Shown here one piece after another: positions 35,786 to 44,460 of a stretch of DNA of 64,000 nt. Source of the DNA: CAZADA01 sp964526675. GTDB taxonomy: Bacteria > Pseudomonadota > Alphaproteobacteria > Caulobacterales > Maricaulaceae. The stretch's first letter is position 1. Every line of letters starts with the position of its first letter. Made by a program: the position numbers and the translations under genes. The stretch lies in the NCBI GenBank assembly GCA_964526675.1, contig CAZGLY010000002.1, positions 71,176 through 135,175 on the forward strand, given 5' to 3'. The notes beneath the pieces were generated by a model. That model ran no database searches and had not been told where the DNA came from. It saw only the letters and a program-made list of their open reading frames with translations.

Positions 35786-38263
35786 ATGAAAAAGCTTTTG
35801 AGTCTGGGGGCGAGTGCCGTCGCGCTCACGGCTGTCACCGCGCCGGCTGTCGCGCAGATCGATACGATCGTGGTGACAGCCGAGCGCCGGGAATCCACCG
35901 TGCTCGATACGCCGGTGGCAGTCAGTGCGTTTACTGATGAACAACGCGACCGTCTCGGGATCCGCAGCATTCCTGAGCTTGTCAATCAGACACCCGGTGT
36001 GACCTTCCAGGGCGCGCCGCAGGGCACCGGCAACCGGTTGTCGATCCGCGGGATCGGCCGTCTCGACAATGCGCAGGGCACCGATCCGGGGGTCGCGACC
36101 TATCTGGACGGCGCCTATCTCTCCGAAACCCGCGTTCTGACCTACCCGGCGCTGATCGTCGACCGGATTGAGATCGTCCGTGGCCCGCAAGGGACGTTGT
36201 TCGGCCGGAACGCCATCGGCGGCGCGGCCAATATCGTCACCAAGCGGCCGGAATCCGAATGGGGCGCTGAGGCGCGTGTGCGGTACGGCAGCTATGACAA
36301 GCTTGATGTTCAGGCGACGCTGACCGGTCCGGTCCCGGGCCTTGAGGACAGCACGGCGTTCCGCGTCAATGGCTGGCTCATCAATGAGTGGAAGGGTTCG
36401 CAGGAAAACATCGATCCCCAGGCGGACGACTATAACCGGACGGCGGATTATTGGTATGTCGAGGCTCAGCTGAGCCACCAGTTCACAGAGAATTTCGATG
36501 CCTGGGTGAAGTTTCAGACCATCCGGGACAACAACCATCCGCTGGTGAGCGTGCGGCGCGAGCCTTACGATTATCTCGGCCCGAACTCGGCCAATCAGCA
36601 GCCCATCAACTATTTTGACTCGCTCGCGCCGAACGCCCTTTACGGTCTTGATGAGGAAAATCCGTCCGTCGACGATCCGACACAGCTCGACCGGGACTTC
36701 AACGGTCACAACCGGCTGCGCAACACGCATATCGGCTGGCTGGAGTTGAATTGGCGGCCCGATTGGGCGGACGTGAAATATCTCGGGTTTGTCGGCAACT
36801 ACACCTGGGAGTACTGGGTTGACGCCGACGGCACGGGCCGCGCGTCCCATATGCTCAGCCCGCTCGATCCGACCCAGCCCGGACCGCTTGAGACGACGAC
36901 CTTCCAGGTCAATTACATTGGCGACTCCAAGCGCTGGCGGAGCCATGAGCTTCAGTTCTCGTCGAACGATCCGGAAGACGCCTTCCAGTGGATCGGCGGT
37001 TTGTATTATTACCGGGAAGTGGCCGAACAGCCCTACGATCTGCGCCTGCCGAAGGCGCCGGATGCCGGCACGCCGCTGATTGCCGATTTCTCGGACTCCG
37101 AGCCGTTGTGCGGCTTCTTCCCCGGTATCTTCTGCGGGATCGCCGCGCAAGGTAAGCCGAATCCGGACAATAATTATTATCATCAGTTCGGTCATCTGGT
37201 GTCCAAGGCCTATGCCGCCTTTGGGCAGATCGACTATGAGTTCCTGCCGGGTGTCGGCGCCAAGCTGGGCTTGCGCTATACGCGGGACGAAAAGGAAGGG
37301 TATGAGGAGCAGGACCTCTATGCCTTCAACCCCTATGGTGCGTTCGGGACGCCGTTCCAGTGGGTTCAGTTGACCCCGAATGAGAACAACCGTGAGCTGG
37401 AAAACGACTGGGATGCTTTCACCGGGACCGCCGGCCTGAACTGGGAGCCGACGGAGGACACTCTGCTCTATGCTCAGTACACGCGCGGTTATAAAACCGG
37501 CGGTTTCCGCCTTGGCCAGCTGTCGCCGGACGATCCGACGACGCCGGAAGATGAGCGCTTCGTGGATGAAGAGACGGTCAACGCCTATGAAATCGGCGCC
37601 AAGGGCCTCTTTTTCGATAACCGTCTGAGCATGGCGACATCGGCCTTCTATTACGACTACACCAACCAACAGGCGCCGATCACTTTCATCATTCCGGGCA
37701 CGACGATTTCGCAGCAGCAATTCGTCAACGTGCCCGCCTCGCGCTCGCTCGGGGTCGAGGTGGAGGTGCAATATGCACCGTTCGAGAACTTCAATGTCTT
37801 CGCAAGCTATGGCTACCTGAACACTGAGATTACGGAGTTCGATACGCCGCTGGTCAATGTCGTACTCGACAATCCCAACCCGGTCGACAATCTGGTGAAT
37901 GTGGTCGGCAATACGCTGCCGCGATCGCCGGAGCACAGCGGGGCGCTCAATGTGACCTATGACATTCCGCTGGATGCGCTCGGCACGGCCACGCTCGTCG
38001 GTAGTTGGATTTATATCGGCGATCAGCATACGACGCTGTTCGATGACGATATCTACACTACGGAAGGCCACAGCCTCGTGAACCTGCGGGTATTGTGGAC
38101 CAATGCCGATGAGGATTGGACCCTCATTGCGTCGGTCGACAATCTGCTCGACGAGGAAACCGCGCTCAGCGCCGGGGCAACCGGTTCGGCCGGGAACTTC
38201 GCCCGCACCGAAAGCGGTATTGGCGACCGGACATGGTACATCGAAGCGCAGAAGCGCTTCTGA
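35786..38263 (+). CDS. TonB-dependent receptor
   Basis: 825 residues. Signal peptide to about residue 23 (VTAPAVAQ). The TonB box-like DTIVVTAERRES starts the plug domain, with IRSIPELVNQTPGV, SIRGIGR and VDRIEIVRGPQGTLFGRNAIGGAANIVTKRP. The 22-strand barrel ends in a typical terminal Phe (WYIEAQKRF). It carries a substrate too large for porins across the outer membrane, energised by TonB. Substrate unknown; the weak operator copy upstream hints at the same substrate as the sulfatase island. ATG 35786 follows GGAGGGG. A hairpin terminator follows. Confidence 0.93.
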   Translation: MKKLLSLGASAVALTAVTAPAVAQIDTIVVTAERRESTVLDTPVAVSAFTDEQRDRLGIRSIPELVNQTPGVTFQGAPQGTGNRLSIRGIGRLDNAQGTDPGVATYLDGAYLSETRVLTYPALIVDRIEIVRGPQGTLFGRNAIGGAANIVTKRPESEWGAEARVRYGSYDKLDVQATLTGPVPGLEDSTAFRVNGWLINEWKGSQENIDPQADDYNRTADYWYVEAQLSHQFTENFDAWVKFQTIRDNNHPLVSVRREPYDYLGPNSANQQPINYFDSLAPNALYGLDEENPSVDDPTQLDRDFNGHNRLRNTHIGWLELNWRPDWADVKYLGFVGNYTWEYWVDADGTGRASHMLSPLDPTQPGPLETTTFQVNYIGDSKRWRSHELQFSSNDPEDAFQWIGGLYYYREVAEQPYDLRLPKAPDAGTPLIADFSDSEPLCGFFPGIFCGIAAQGKPNPDNNYYHQFGHLVSKAYAAFGQIDYEFLPGVGAKLGLRYTRDEKEGYEEQDLYAFNPYGAFGTPFQWVQLTPNENNRELENDWDAFTGTAGLNWEPTEDTLLYAQYTRGYKTGGFRLGQLSPDDPTTPEDERFVDEETVNAYEIGAKGLFFDNRLSMATSAFYYDYTNQQAPITFIIPGTTISQQQFVNVPASRSLGVEVEVQYAPFENFNVFASYGYLNTEITEFDTPLVNVVLDNPNPVDNLVNVVGNTLPRSPEHSGALNVTYDIPLDALGTATLVGSWIYIGDQHTTLFDDDIYTTEGHSLVNLRVLWTNADEDWTLIASVDNLLDEETALSAGATGSAGNFARTESGIGDRTWYIEAQKRF

Positions 38264-38292
38264 CCGCCGCGTGCGACGATCGATCCGGGAAG

Positions 38293-38319
38293 CGGGGCCT
38301 GAGCGGGCCCCGTTTTCGT
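38293..38319 (+). terminator. Rho-independent terminator of the TonB receptor gene
   Basis: 7-bp GC stem (38293-38299 with 38306-38312), 6-nt loop, then TTTTCGTT. Located 29 bases after the receptor stop. Confidence 0.7.
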
Positions 38320-38356
38320 TTGATGCCGGGGCACGGTCGCGGTTAAGTCTGGCGCT

Positions 38357-39421
38357 ATGCCCTTCGCCCTGACCTCGCTCGCGGATCTTGCGGCCGCACC
38401 CTTCGACGACATCATCGATGTGCGCGCGCCTGCCGAATATGCGGAAGACCGGATCCCCGGCGCGATCAGCCTGCCGGTCTTGTCGGATGCCGAGCGGGCC
38501 GAGGTGGGGACCATCTACACGCAGGTCGACCGGTTCCAGGCCCGCAAGATCGGTGCGGCGCTCGTGGCGCGCAATGCGGCGGATCATCTGCGCGGGCCCT
38601 TGGCGGACAAGCCCGGGTCGTGGCGTCCGCTGGTGTATTGCTGGCGCGGCGGCCAGCGGTCCGGCTCCTTTGCATCGATCCTGACGCAGATCGGCTGGCG
38701 GGTGGCCACTCTGGAAGGCGGCTATCGCAGTTTCCGGCGGCTCGTGGCGGCTGCGGTCCATGACGTGCCGGTGCCGCATCGGTTCGTCCTGATCGATGGC
38801 GATACCGGCACCGCCAAAACGGCCCTGCTTGAGCGGCTGGCGGCGCGGGGCCATCAGGTGATCGATCTGGAAGCGCTCTCCGGCCATCGCGGGTCGGTGT
38901 TCGGGGCGCAGCCGGGCGGCCAGCCCGCCCAAAAAGCCTTCGAGAGCGCGCTGGCCCTGGCGCTCGCCACGATGGACCCGGCCCGTCCGGTGCTGTTGGA
39001 GGCGGAGGGGCACAGGATCGGCAACCGGCAGATTCCGGAGTCCGTCTGGGCAGCGATGAAGGCCGCGCCGCGTCTGGAGATCGTAGCCCCGCGCGAGGAG
39101 CGGGCCCGCTATCTGGTGCGCGCCTATGGCGATCTGACTCAGGATCCAGGGCGTCTGGAGATGACGGTCGCATCGCTCAAACCCATTCAGGGGGCGGAGC
39201 GCATTGCGCTTTGGCGGGAGCATATCGCGGCAGGGGAGTATGAGCGGCTGGCCGAAGCCTTGATCGCTCATCATTATGATCCGCGCTATGCCAAGGCGCG
39301 GCGGCGTCACGCAACGGCTCCGGCTGCGACGATCCGGTTGGACCGTCTCGATGCGGAGGGCCTTGATACGGGGGCGGCGCAAATTGAAGCCGCAGTGGCG
39401 GGCCTCACATGGCCCGAATGA
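38357..39421 (+). CDS. mnmH: tRNA 2-selenouridine synthase
   Basis: 354 residues, usual length. The N-terminal rhodanese domain has the catalytic Cys 95 in YCWRGGQRSGSF; the C-terminal P-loop NTPase domain has GDTGTAKT at about 148-155 and EAEGHRIG. It replaces the sulfur of 2-thiouridine at the wobble base of Glu, Gln and Lys tRNAs with selenium, using selenophosphate. Its 3' end overlaps the convergent selD-like gene by 17 bases; the two belong to one pathway. Confidence 0.93.
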   Translation: MPFALTSLADLAAAPFDDIIDVRAPAEYAEDRIPGAISLPVLSDAERAEVGTIYTQVDRFQARKIGAALVARNAADHLRGPLADKPGSWRPLVYCWRGGQRSGSFASILTQIGWRVATLEGGYRSFRRLVAAAVHDVPVPHRFVLIDGDTGTAKTALLERLAARGHQVIDLEALSGHRGSVFGAQPGGQPAQKAFESALALALATMDPARPVLLEAEGHRIGNRQIPESVWAAMKAAPRLEIVAPREERARYLVRAYGDLTQDPGRLEMTVASLKPIQGAERIALWREHIAAGEYERLAEALIAHHYDPRYAKARRRHATAPAATIRLDRLDAEGLDTGAAQIEAAVAGLTWPE

Positions 39422-41588
39422 CGGGCGGTCCTGTGTCAATCGCGCCGATGATCGCGGCCTCATAGCCGGCATCGGCCAGCGCCAACAAGGTCTCTTGACT
39501 TGTCATAGGTGGCACGCTGGCCAGCAGCCCGCCAGCGGTTTGCGGATCGAACAGAAGATCCGCTTCCGGTGTTTGCGGACCCTCGAACGTCGCGATCGCT
39601 TGGCGGTTGGCTTGGAAGAGGCTCGAACGGATGCCCCGATGCGCCAGGATCGAGGCGCCTGGCATAAGCGGTATAGCGGACAGATCGAGCCTCGCGGCGC
39701 TGTTCGATGCCGTCAGCATGCCCATCAAATGGCCGGCGAGACCGAAGCCGGTGACATCCGTCATGGCATGGGCATGGCTCAGGATACGGGCGGCCTGGGC
39801 TTGGGATTGCTGCATCAGCGTGAGTGCATGGGCCACCCATTGGCCGTTGGCGGCAAGGCGCATCTCCCCGGCCAGGATCGTTCCGGACCCGATGGGCTTG
39901 GTCAGGATCAGATGATCGCCGGGCTGTGCCCCGGTCAACGTGATTGGGGGCCGGGGACACAACCCCGTCACCGTGAACCCAATAGTCGTCTCCGTACTGA
40001 TGCTTGTGTGCCCGCCGGTGAGCTGCGCACCCGCCTCGACAAAGATCTCCGAGGCACCGGTCAGAATGGCGGACAGCGTGTCCTGCTCCAGGGCCGGAGC
40101 CATCGGCGGCAAGAGCACCGTGGCAAGGGCGGCCTGCGGCTCGGCGCCCATGGCCCAGATATCCCCCAGGGCGTGGATCGCGGCGATGCGGGCACTCAGA
40201 TAGAGATCGTCCGTGAAGGTGGGCAAGTGATCGGTGGTGATAACCTGCGTCGCGCCGCCGACACGCAGGACCGCCGCATCGTCTCCGGGCAGGGTTTGGA
40301 CGTCGCAGCGGTGTCCCTTGGGCAGCACGGTCAGGCCGGCTGTAAGGCTCTCCCGGCCCATCTTGGCCCCGCAGCCCGCGCAGGGCGGGGCGTCGCGTGC
40401 CGATATCTCGGCCACGCCATCGGCGGCTCGAGAGGGCGGTTTGGGCGGTGCCATGGAGGGCAGGTCGGCAAAGCGGTCCATGAACTGCCGGTCGATCCGG
40501 TCTTTCAGCCGCCAGGCCCAGCGGCCTGAAAGGCTGAGACCGCCCCGGTCCGCGATGGCCGCCTTTTCGCCGAGTGAAATCAGTTTGAGATACGTTGCCT
40601 GCGGATGAAAGGCATGCATGGTTCCGCCGGACAGGGCCGCCGTCAGATTGCGCAACAGGATAGGGGCCGCGCGGACAGCAAACACACCGGCTTTGGGTCG
40701 TGGCGCGTGACTGAGATGGGCGCAGTCTCCGGCCGCGAACACGGCCGGGTCATTCACCGACCGCAAGGTCCGATCGACCGAGACATACCCATCGTGGAGG
40801 GCAAGGCCCGTGTCCGCCAGCCAGTCATGGGGCCGCGCACCGGCAGCGCCGACGGTGAAGGCCGAGGTGATCCGTGTTCCATCGATAAGCCCCAGGCCGT
40901 TGGCATCGATGTGGCAGATCCGAACATGGGGCCGCAGGGCAATTCCCATGGCGCTCATGCGCTGGCGCAGAGTACGCGCGGTCGTGGGATGGATGCCGCC
41001 CAGCCCCGCACCGGTATCCAGGATGGTGATCTCCGGCCGTGTGCCGCATACGGACCAGATCCGATGGCTCATGGCCATGGCCAGTTCCGCGCCCGCGATA
41101 CCGCCGCCGATAACAGCGAGATACGGCGGGCCGCTTCCTTCACCAATGGTATCGATAAATGCCGCCCACCGGTCCGCAAAGGGACCTAGGGGCTTGGCCG
41201 CGATCCCGTGATTCGCGAAACCCGGCAGGTCGGGCATGTTGGACGTGATGCCGATATCGAGCGACAGCACGTCGTAGCGCAGGGCCGGGCGATCCTTGAA
41301 CAGAACAGTCCGCGCCTCGCGGTCGATGCCCACGGCGCGGTTCAGCACAAGGCGCGCGCCGGCGAAGCGGCTCAGCCGCACCAGATCGATATCCAGCGCC
41401 GCGCGGTCATAGTGCCCGGCGATGTGACCCGGCAGCATGCCGGTATAAGGCGCATCCGGCTCGGGATTGATCAGAGTGACTCGTGCACCCGGCAGTGGAC
41501 GCATGCCCCAGCGGCGCAGCACCAAGGCATGGGTGTGCCCGCCGCCGATCAGCACTAAATCGCGGGTCAGCGGGAGAGGGCGGTCCAT
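39405..41588 (-). CDS. selD: Selenide, water dikinase fused to an FAD/NAD(P)H-dehydrogenase-like domain
   Basis: 727 residues. Residues 1-370 form a pyridine-nucleotide-disulfide-type flavoprotein (VLIGGGHTHALVL, second motif IGGGIAGAELAMA, AAGDCA). Residues about 400-727 form the SelD kinase, with CAGCGAK placing the catalytic Cys at 406 and Lys at 409; the GDDAAVLRVG segment, GGHTS and FGLAGHL follow. It makes selenophosphate from selenide and ATP; the flavin domain may supply reduced selenium. Fusions of this kind are known to me. No selA/selB is present in the window, and the neighbour mnmH points to tRNA modification. Confidence 0.93.
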   Translation of the reverse strand: MDRPLPLTRDLVLIGGGHTHALVLRRWGMRPLPGARVTLINPEPDAPYTGMLPGHIAGHYDRAALDIDLVRLSRFAGARLVLNRAVGIDREARTVLFKDRPALRYDVLSLDIGITSNMPDLPGFANHGIAAKPLGPFADRWAAFIDTIGEGSGPPYLAVIGGGIAGAELAMAMSHRIWSVCGTRPEITILDTGAGLGGIHPTTARTLRQRMSAMGIALRPHVRICHIDANGLGLIDGTRITSAFTVGAAGARPHDWLADTGLALHDGYVSVDRTLRSVNDPAVFAAGDCAHLSHAPRPKAGVFAVRAAPILLRNLTAALSGGTMHAFHPQATYLKLISLGEKAAIADRGGLSLSGRWAWRLKDRIDRQFMDRFADLPSMAPPKPPSRAADGVAEISARDAPPCAGCGAKMGRESLTAGLTVLPKGHRCDVQTLPGDDAAVLRVGGATQVITTDHLPTFTDDLYLSARIAAIHALGDIWAMGAEPQAALATVLLPPMAPALEQDTLSAILTGASEIFVEAGAQLTGGHTSISTETTIGFTVTGLCPRPPITLTGAQPGDHLILTKPIGSGTILAGEMRLAANGQWVAHALTLMQQSQAQAARILSHAHAMTDVTGFGLAGHLMGMLTASNSAARLDLSAIPLMPGASILAHRGIRSSLFQANRQAIATFEGPQTPEADLLFDPQTAGGLLASVPPMTSQETLLALADAGYEAAIIGAIDTGPPVIRAM

Positions 41589-41775
41589 CGGCCTTTGGTT
41601 CCTTTACGTGCTGGACGTCACAAGAAGCAACGTATGGGTGTGAATTGGCGTTCACCGTGCTATACTGCCGGTCAGTGACTGCAGCCGATTATCAGAATCG
41701 GCTACGCTCGTTGCGTAAAATAGAGTGCACACGGTCCGCGCCGTCCAGCCTGCCCATGGTTCAGGGAGACGCGTC

Positions 41776-42171
41776 ATGCACAGCTTCAGCGCCGATGCCC
41801 GGAGCAAACTCCGCGCTCATCTCTATGCCGTTCGCACCGTGATGGCGCAAGCCGGTGCCCCCTCCCATGAAATCGATGCCGCGGTTGGCCGGGTCCGGGA
41901 CCAGGTCGGCACGGCGTTGTCGGACCGGCGCGCGCGGGATGACCGGGATGTGGCGGCGCTCCTGGCGACGCTCGATCCGCCCGAAGCCTTTGCCGGGGGC
42001 GCACTGAGCCGCTCCTGGGGCGGCCCTCAACCGGAAACCCAGCCGCCGCGCCCGCGGTCCTTGCGTCTGGTGCGCGTGATGGGAACGGCCGCCGCGGTGA
42101 TCGCGGCGGCCGCTTGTCTTGGGTTTGTGGCCCGACTGGTCATGCTGCCGTCAGGTCGGCCTTGGCCTTGA
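41776..42171 (+). CDS. Small membrane protein with HAAS-like domain
   Basis: 131 residues. The soluble part (RAHLYAVRTVMAQAGAPSHEI through VAALLATLDPPEAFA) has the shape of the HAAS domain, a short helical module ending in LGxPxxxA that is often found in membrane-anchored regulators beside PadR repressors. A single C-terminal helix follows (VIAAAACLGFVARLVML). Start ATG 41776 follows GGGAGACG. There is no PadR gene adjacent. It overlaps the 3' end of the convergent MATE gene by 32 bases. Family assignment is tentative. Confidence 0.6.
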   Translation: MHSFSADARSKLRAHLYAVRTVMAQAGAPSHEIDAAVGRVRDQVGTALSDRRARDDRDVAALLATLDPPEAFAGGALSRSWGGPQPETQPPRPRSLRLVRVMGTAAAVIAAAACLGFVARLVMLPSGRPWP

Positions 42172-43570
42172 GGCCCGTGCGGGGGCCGGGCAGGCGGGGC
42201 CAGAGATCCCAGGGCCGCGTCTTGACCCACAATCGGCAGGCCAGGAGGCTCGACGCCGTCAGCAGCCCCAGCAGCAAACCGCCCCAGACCCCGTACGCTC
42301 CGGCCTGGGTCGCGAGGCCCAGCCCGGCGGCCGCCGGGAACCCGATCAGCCAGTAGCTGATCCCCGACAGGACCATGGGCACACGGACGTCCTTCAGGGC
42401 CCGCAAGGATCCCGCCAGCGAGAACTGCATCACGTCCAGCAGGACGAACAGGCTCGCGATCGGCAGGAATACACCGATCAGCGCGAGAACCTCCCGGTTC
42501 AAGGCGTCGTCCGCATCGAGATAAATGCGGCCGACCGCTTCGGGCATCAGCAGGCACGGCAAGGCCAGCACCGACGCACAGGCCAATCCGGCGACGATCA
42601 TGATCGCTGCGGCCCGGCGCACCCGGGGCCAGTCGCCGGCCCCCGCCGCAAGCCCGACCCGCACTCCGCCCGCCATGCTCAGACCCAGCGGGAACATGAC
42701 GATGAAGCCCGCCACGCTGTTGCGCGCCACGTTGTAGGCCGCCATCTCCGCCACACCGATCAGTCCCATGACGAACAGCGCGGCAATCGACAGCCCGTTC
42801 CACAACGCAACATCCACCCCTATGGGCCACCCGAGACGCAGGACCTCTTTCAAGCGGTCCCAATCGGGTGTCAGCGCATCCCGGAACGGCGCGAAATGCC
42901 GGGCCGCCCGATCCCAATGGATGTAGGCCAGGATCGCCAGCCATTTGACGGCCTCCGCCAGAACCGATGCGATCCCGGCGCCGACCAGTTCCAGGCGCGG
43001 CGCGCCCCAATTGCCGTAAATCAGCGCATAGTTCAGCACCGCGTTCAGCACGGCGCTCGCGATGATGATCAGCAGCGGGATCTGCGTCTTACCCAGCGCC
43101 GCCAGGAAGTTGCGCAGCATCAGCGTGCTGAGACCGAACGGCAGCGTTGCCGCCAGGGTCAGCGCGAAGGGGCCGGCCATCGCCGCCAGATCCTCGGGCT
43201 GGCCCAGGGCCAGCACGATCCACTCCGTGCTCATCAGCAGCATGATGGCCGCGGGGAAGATCATCAGCACCGCCCAATGGCCCATGCGCACCGACAGCCG
43301 CACATCGTCCCGATCGTTCGGGTTGGCACCGAGCGCTTGGGCAACCAGCGGCGAGACCGCCGCCGCCGGACCGATGCAGATGAGGAACGACAACAGCCAC
43401 ATGGAGCCGGCCATGGAGGCCGCCGCCACATAGGTCGCGCCAAGCCGCGCCACCATCAGCATGTCCACCAGATGGAACGAGAACTGAATGAGCTGTGTCA
43501 GGCCCATGGGAATCCCGATCTTGAGGAAGATCAGGGCTTCTTCGGCCCAAGGCCGCCGGTCGTGTCTCAT
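42140..43570 (-). CDS. MATE-family multidrug/toxin efflux transporter
   Basis: 476 residues, 12 helices in two homologous halves. The N-terminal half begins LIFLKIGIPMGLTQLIQFSFHLVDMLMVARLG, with the MATE-typical PMxLTQ start. MATE proteins expel cationic drugs or metabolites by Na or H antiport. GTG 43579 would add three residues. The 5' region is unusual: a hairpin terminator and a short translatable leader lie between 43627 and 43796 on the same strand. Confidence 0.9.
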   Translation of the reverse strand: MRHDRRPWAEEALIFLKIGIPMGLTQLIQFSFHLVDMLMVARLGATYVAAASMAGSMWLLSFLICIGPAAAVSPLVAQALGANPNDRDDVRLSVRMGHWAVLMIFPAAIMLLMSTEWIVLALGQPEDLAAMAGPFALTLAATLPFGLSTLMLRNFLAALGKTQIPLLIIIASAVLNAVLNYALIYGNWGAPRLELVGAGIASVLAEAVKWLAILAYIHWDRAARHFAPFRDALTPDWDRLKEVLRLGWPIGVDVALWNGLSIAALFVMGLIGVAEMAAYNVARNSVAGFIVMFPLGLSMAGGVRVGLAAGAGDWPRVRRAAAIMIVAGLACASVLALPCLLMPEAVGRIYLDADDALNREVLALIGVFLPIASLFVLLDVMQFSLAGSLRALKDVRVPMVLSGISYWLIGFPAAAGLGLATQAGAYGVWGGLLLGLLTASSLLACRLWVKTRPWDLWPRLPGPRTGLKAKADLTAA

Positions 43571-43626
43571 GGCGATCACCGCCTTGCAAGTCGTCGGGTT
43601 GGACGGATGACGCTCGCGGAAGACAC

Positions 43627-43661
43627 AAAAAAACCTCCGGAGCGTCGGGTCGCTCGGGAGG
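43627..43661 (-). terminator. Leader terminator upstream of the MATE gene
   Basis: On the - strand: an 11-bp stem with one mismatch (43651-43661 with 43634-43644), 6-nt loop, then seven Us. It ends 57 bases before the MATE start. Since no upstream gene on this strand needs a terminator, it is best explained as an attenuator or the end of a short RNA. Confidence 0.75.
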
Positions 43662-43688
43662 CCTTGGCCAGGGTCTCTAACGCAGACT

Positions 43689-43796
43689 TTACCGGGTCAG
43701 GGCTCCTCCGTTGTGAGCGGTCACGCACATGCCGAGCGCGGACGGATACATCCAGCCTCGGTCCAGTGCGTTGATTTTAGTGGTTACGCCGAACAT
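43689..43796 (-). CDS. Possible 35-residue leader peptide of the MATE gene
   Basis: ATG 43796 follows an AGCGGAGCG element at 9-base spacing; the frame runs 35 codons to TAA at 43689. It is composed of mixed polar residues with no signal (starts MFGVTTKIN, ends GGALTR). A second in-frame ATG near residue 22 gives a 14-residue version. Its stop lies 28 bases before the terminator. No similarity recognised; listed because position suggests a regulatory leader. Confidence 0.35.
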   Translation of the reverse strand: MFGVTTKINALDRGWMYPSALGMCVTAHNGGALTR

Positions 43797-43969
43797 TTCG
43801 GTCGCTCCGCTCACGTCGGATTGAGTTGTGGCACAGCAGTGCCGTGGTTAGCTCTAGGCGTTGGATTGGGGGAAGTCAAGCATGCGCGTGCCGCCGCGTT
43901 GCACTGACGGCGTGTCAGCACCATCTTTGTCACACCTTCAATCGGAGCGACGATTTCTGGAGCCCTGCG
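43797..43969. other. Promoter region between MATE leader and msrB
   Basis: No gene. A short palindrome GGCAC-AGCA-GTGCC lies at 43830-43843 and may be an operator for one of the divergent transcripts. The - strand promoter of the MATE leader must be here. Confidence 0.35.
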
Positions 43970-44425
43970 ATGACCGACGACAAGACCTATGCCAAGGACG
44001 ATGCCGCGATCGCGCGCCTGACGCCCGAGCAATATCATGTGACCCAGGAAAACGGCACGGAGCCGCCGTTCCGCAACGCGTTCTGGGACAGCAAGGATGC
44101 CGGCATTTATGTGGACATCGTGTCGGGCGAGCCGCTGTTCGCCTCGGTCCACAAATTCGATTCCGGCTGCGGGTGGCCGAGCTTTACCCGGCCGATCGAC
44201 AATGGCCGCATTGTCGAGACCTTCGACGACAGCCACGGCATGCGGCGGACCGAGGTGCGTTCAACGGGCGCCAACAGCCATCTTGGGCATGTCTTCAATG
44301 ACGGCCCGCGCGAGGAAGGTGGCCTGCGGTACTGCATCAATTCCGCGGCATTGCGGTTCATTCCGCGCGATGACATGGCCGAAGCGGGCTATGGTCACCT
44401 CCTGGATCTGTTCGAAACCGCATAA
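43970..44425 (+). CDS. msrB: Peptide-methionine (R)-S-oxide reductase
   Basis: 151 residues. It contains FWDSKDAGIYVDIVSGEPLF, SGCGWPSFTRP, GANSHLGHVFNDGP and the catalytic RYCINSAALRF. It reduces the R-sulfoxide of methionine in proteins. The two CxxC zinc-binding pairs of many MsrB proteins are absent, so this is the zinc-free form. ATG 43970 is 7 bases after CTGGAGC. It is cytoplasmic; there is no signal. Confidence 0.95.
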   Translation: MTDDKTYAKDDAAIARLTPEQYHVTQENGTEPPFRNAFWDSKDAGIYVDIVSGEPLFASVHKFDSGCGWPSFTRPIDNGRIVETFDDSHGMRRTEVRSTGANSHLGHVFNDGPREEGGLRYCINSAALRFIPRDDMAEAGYGHLLDLFETA

Positions 44426-44460
44426 GCCGTCCGGCGGGGCCGCCGGGAGTGGAGGGGGCC

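Noticed and set aside
35669..39472. Very long - strand open frame (1267 codons)
   Set aside because: It is antisense to the TonB receptor and mnmH, which have clear motifs and start sites; open antisense frames arise from the GC-rich codon pattern.
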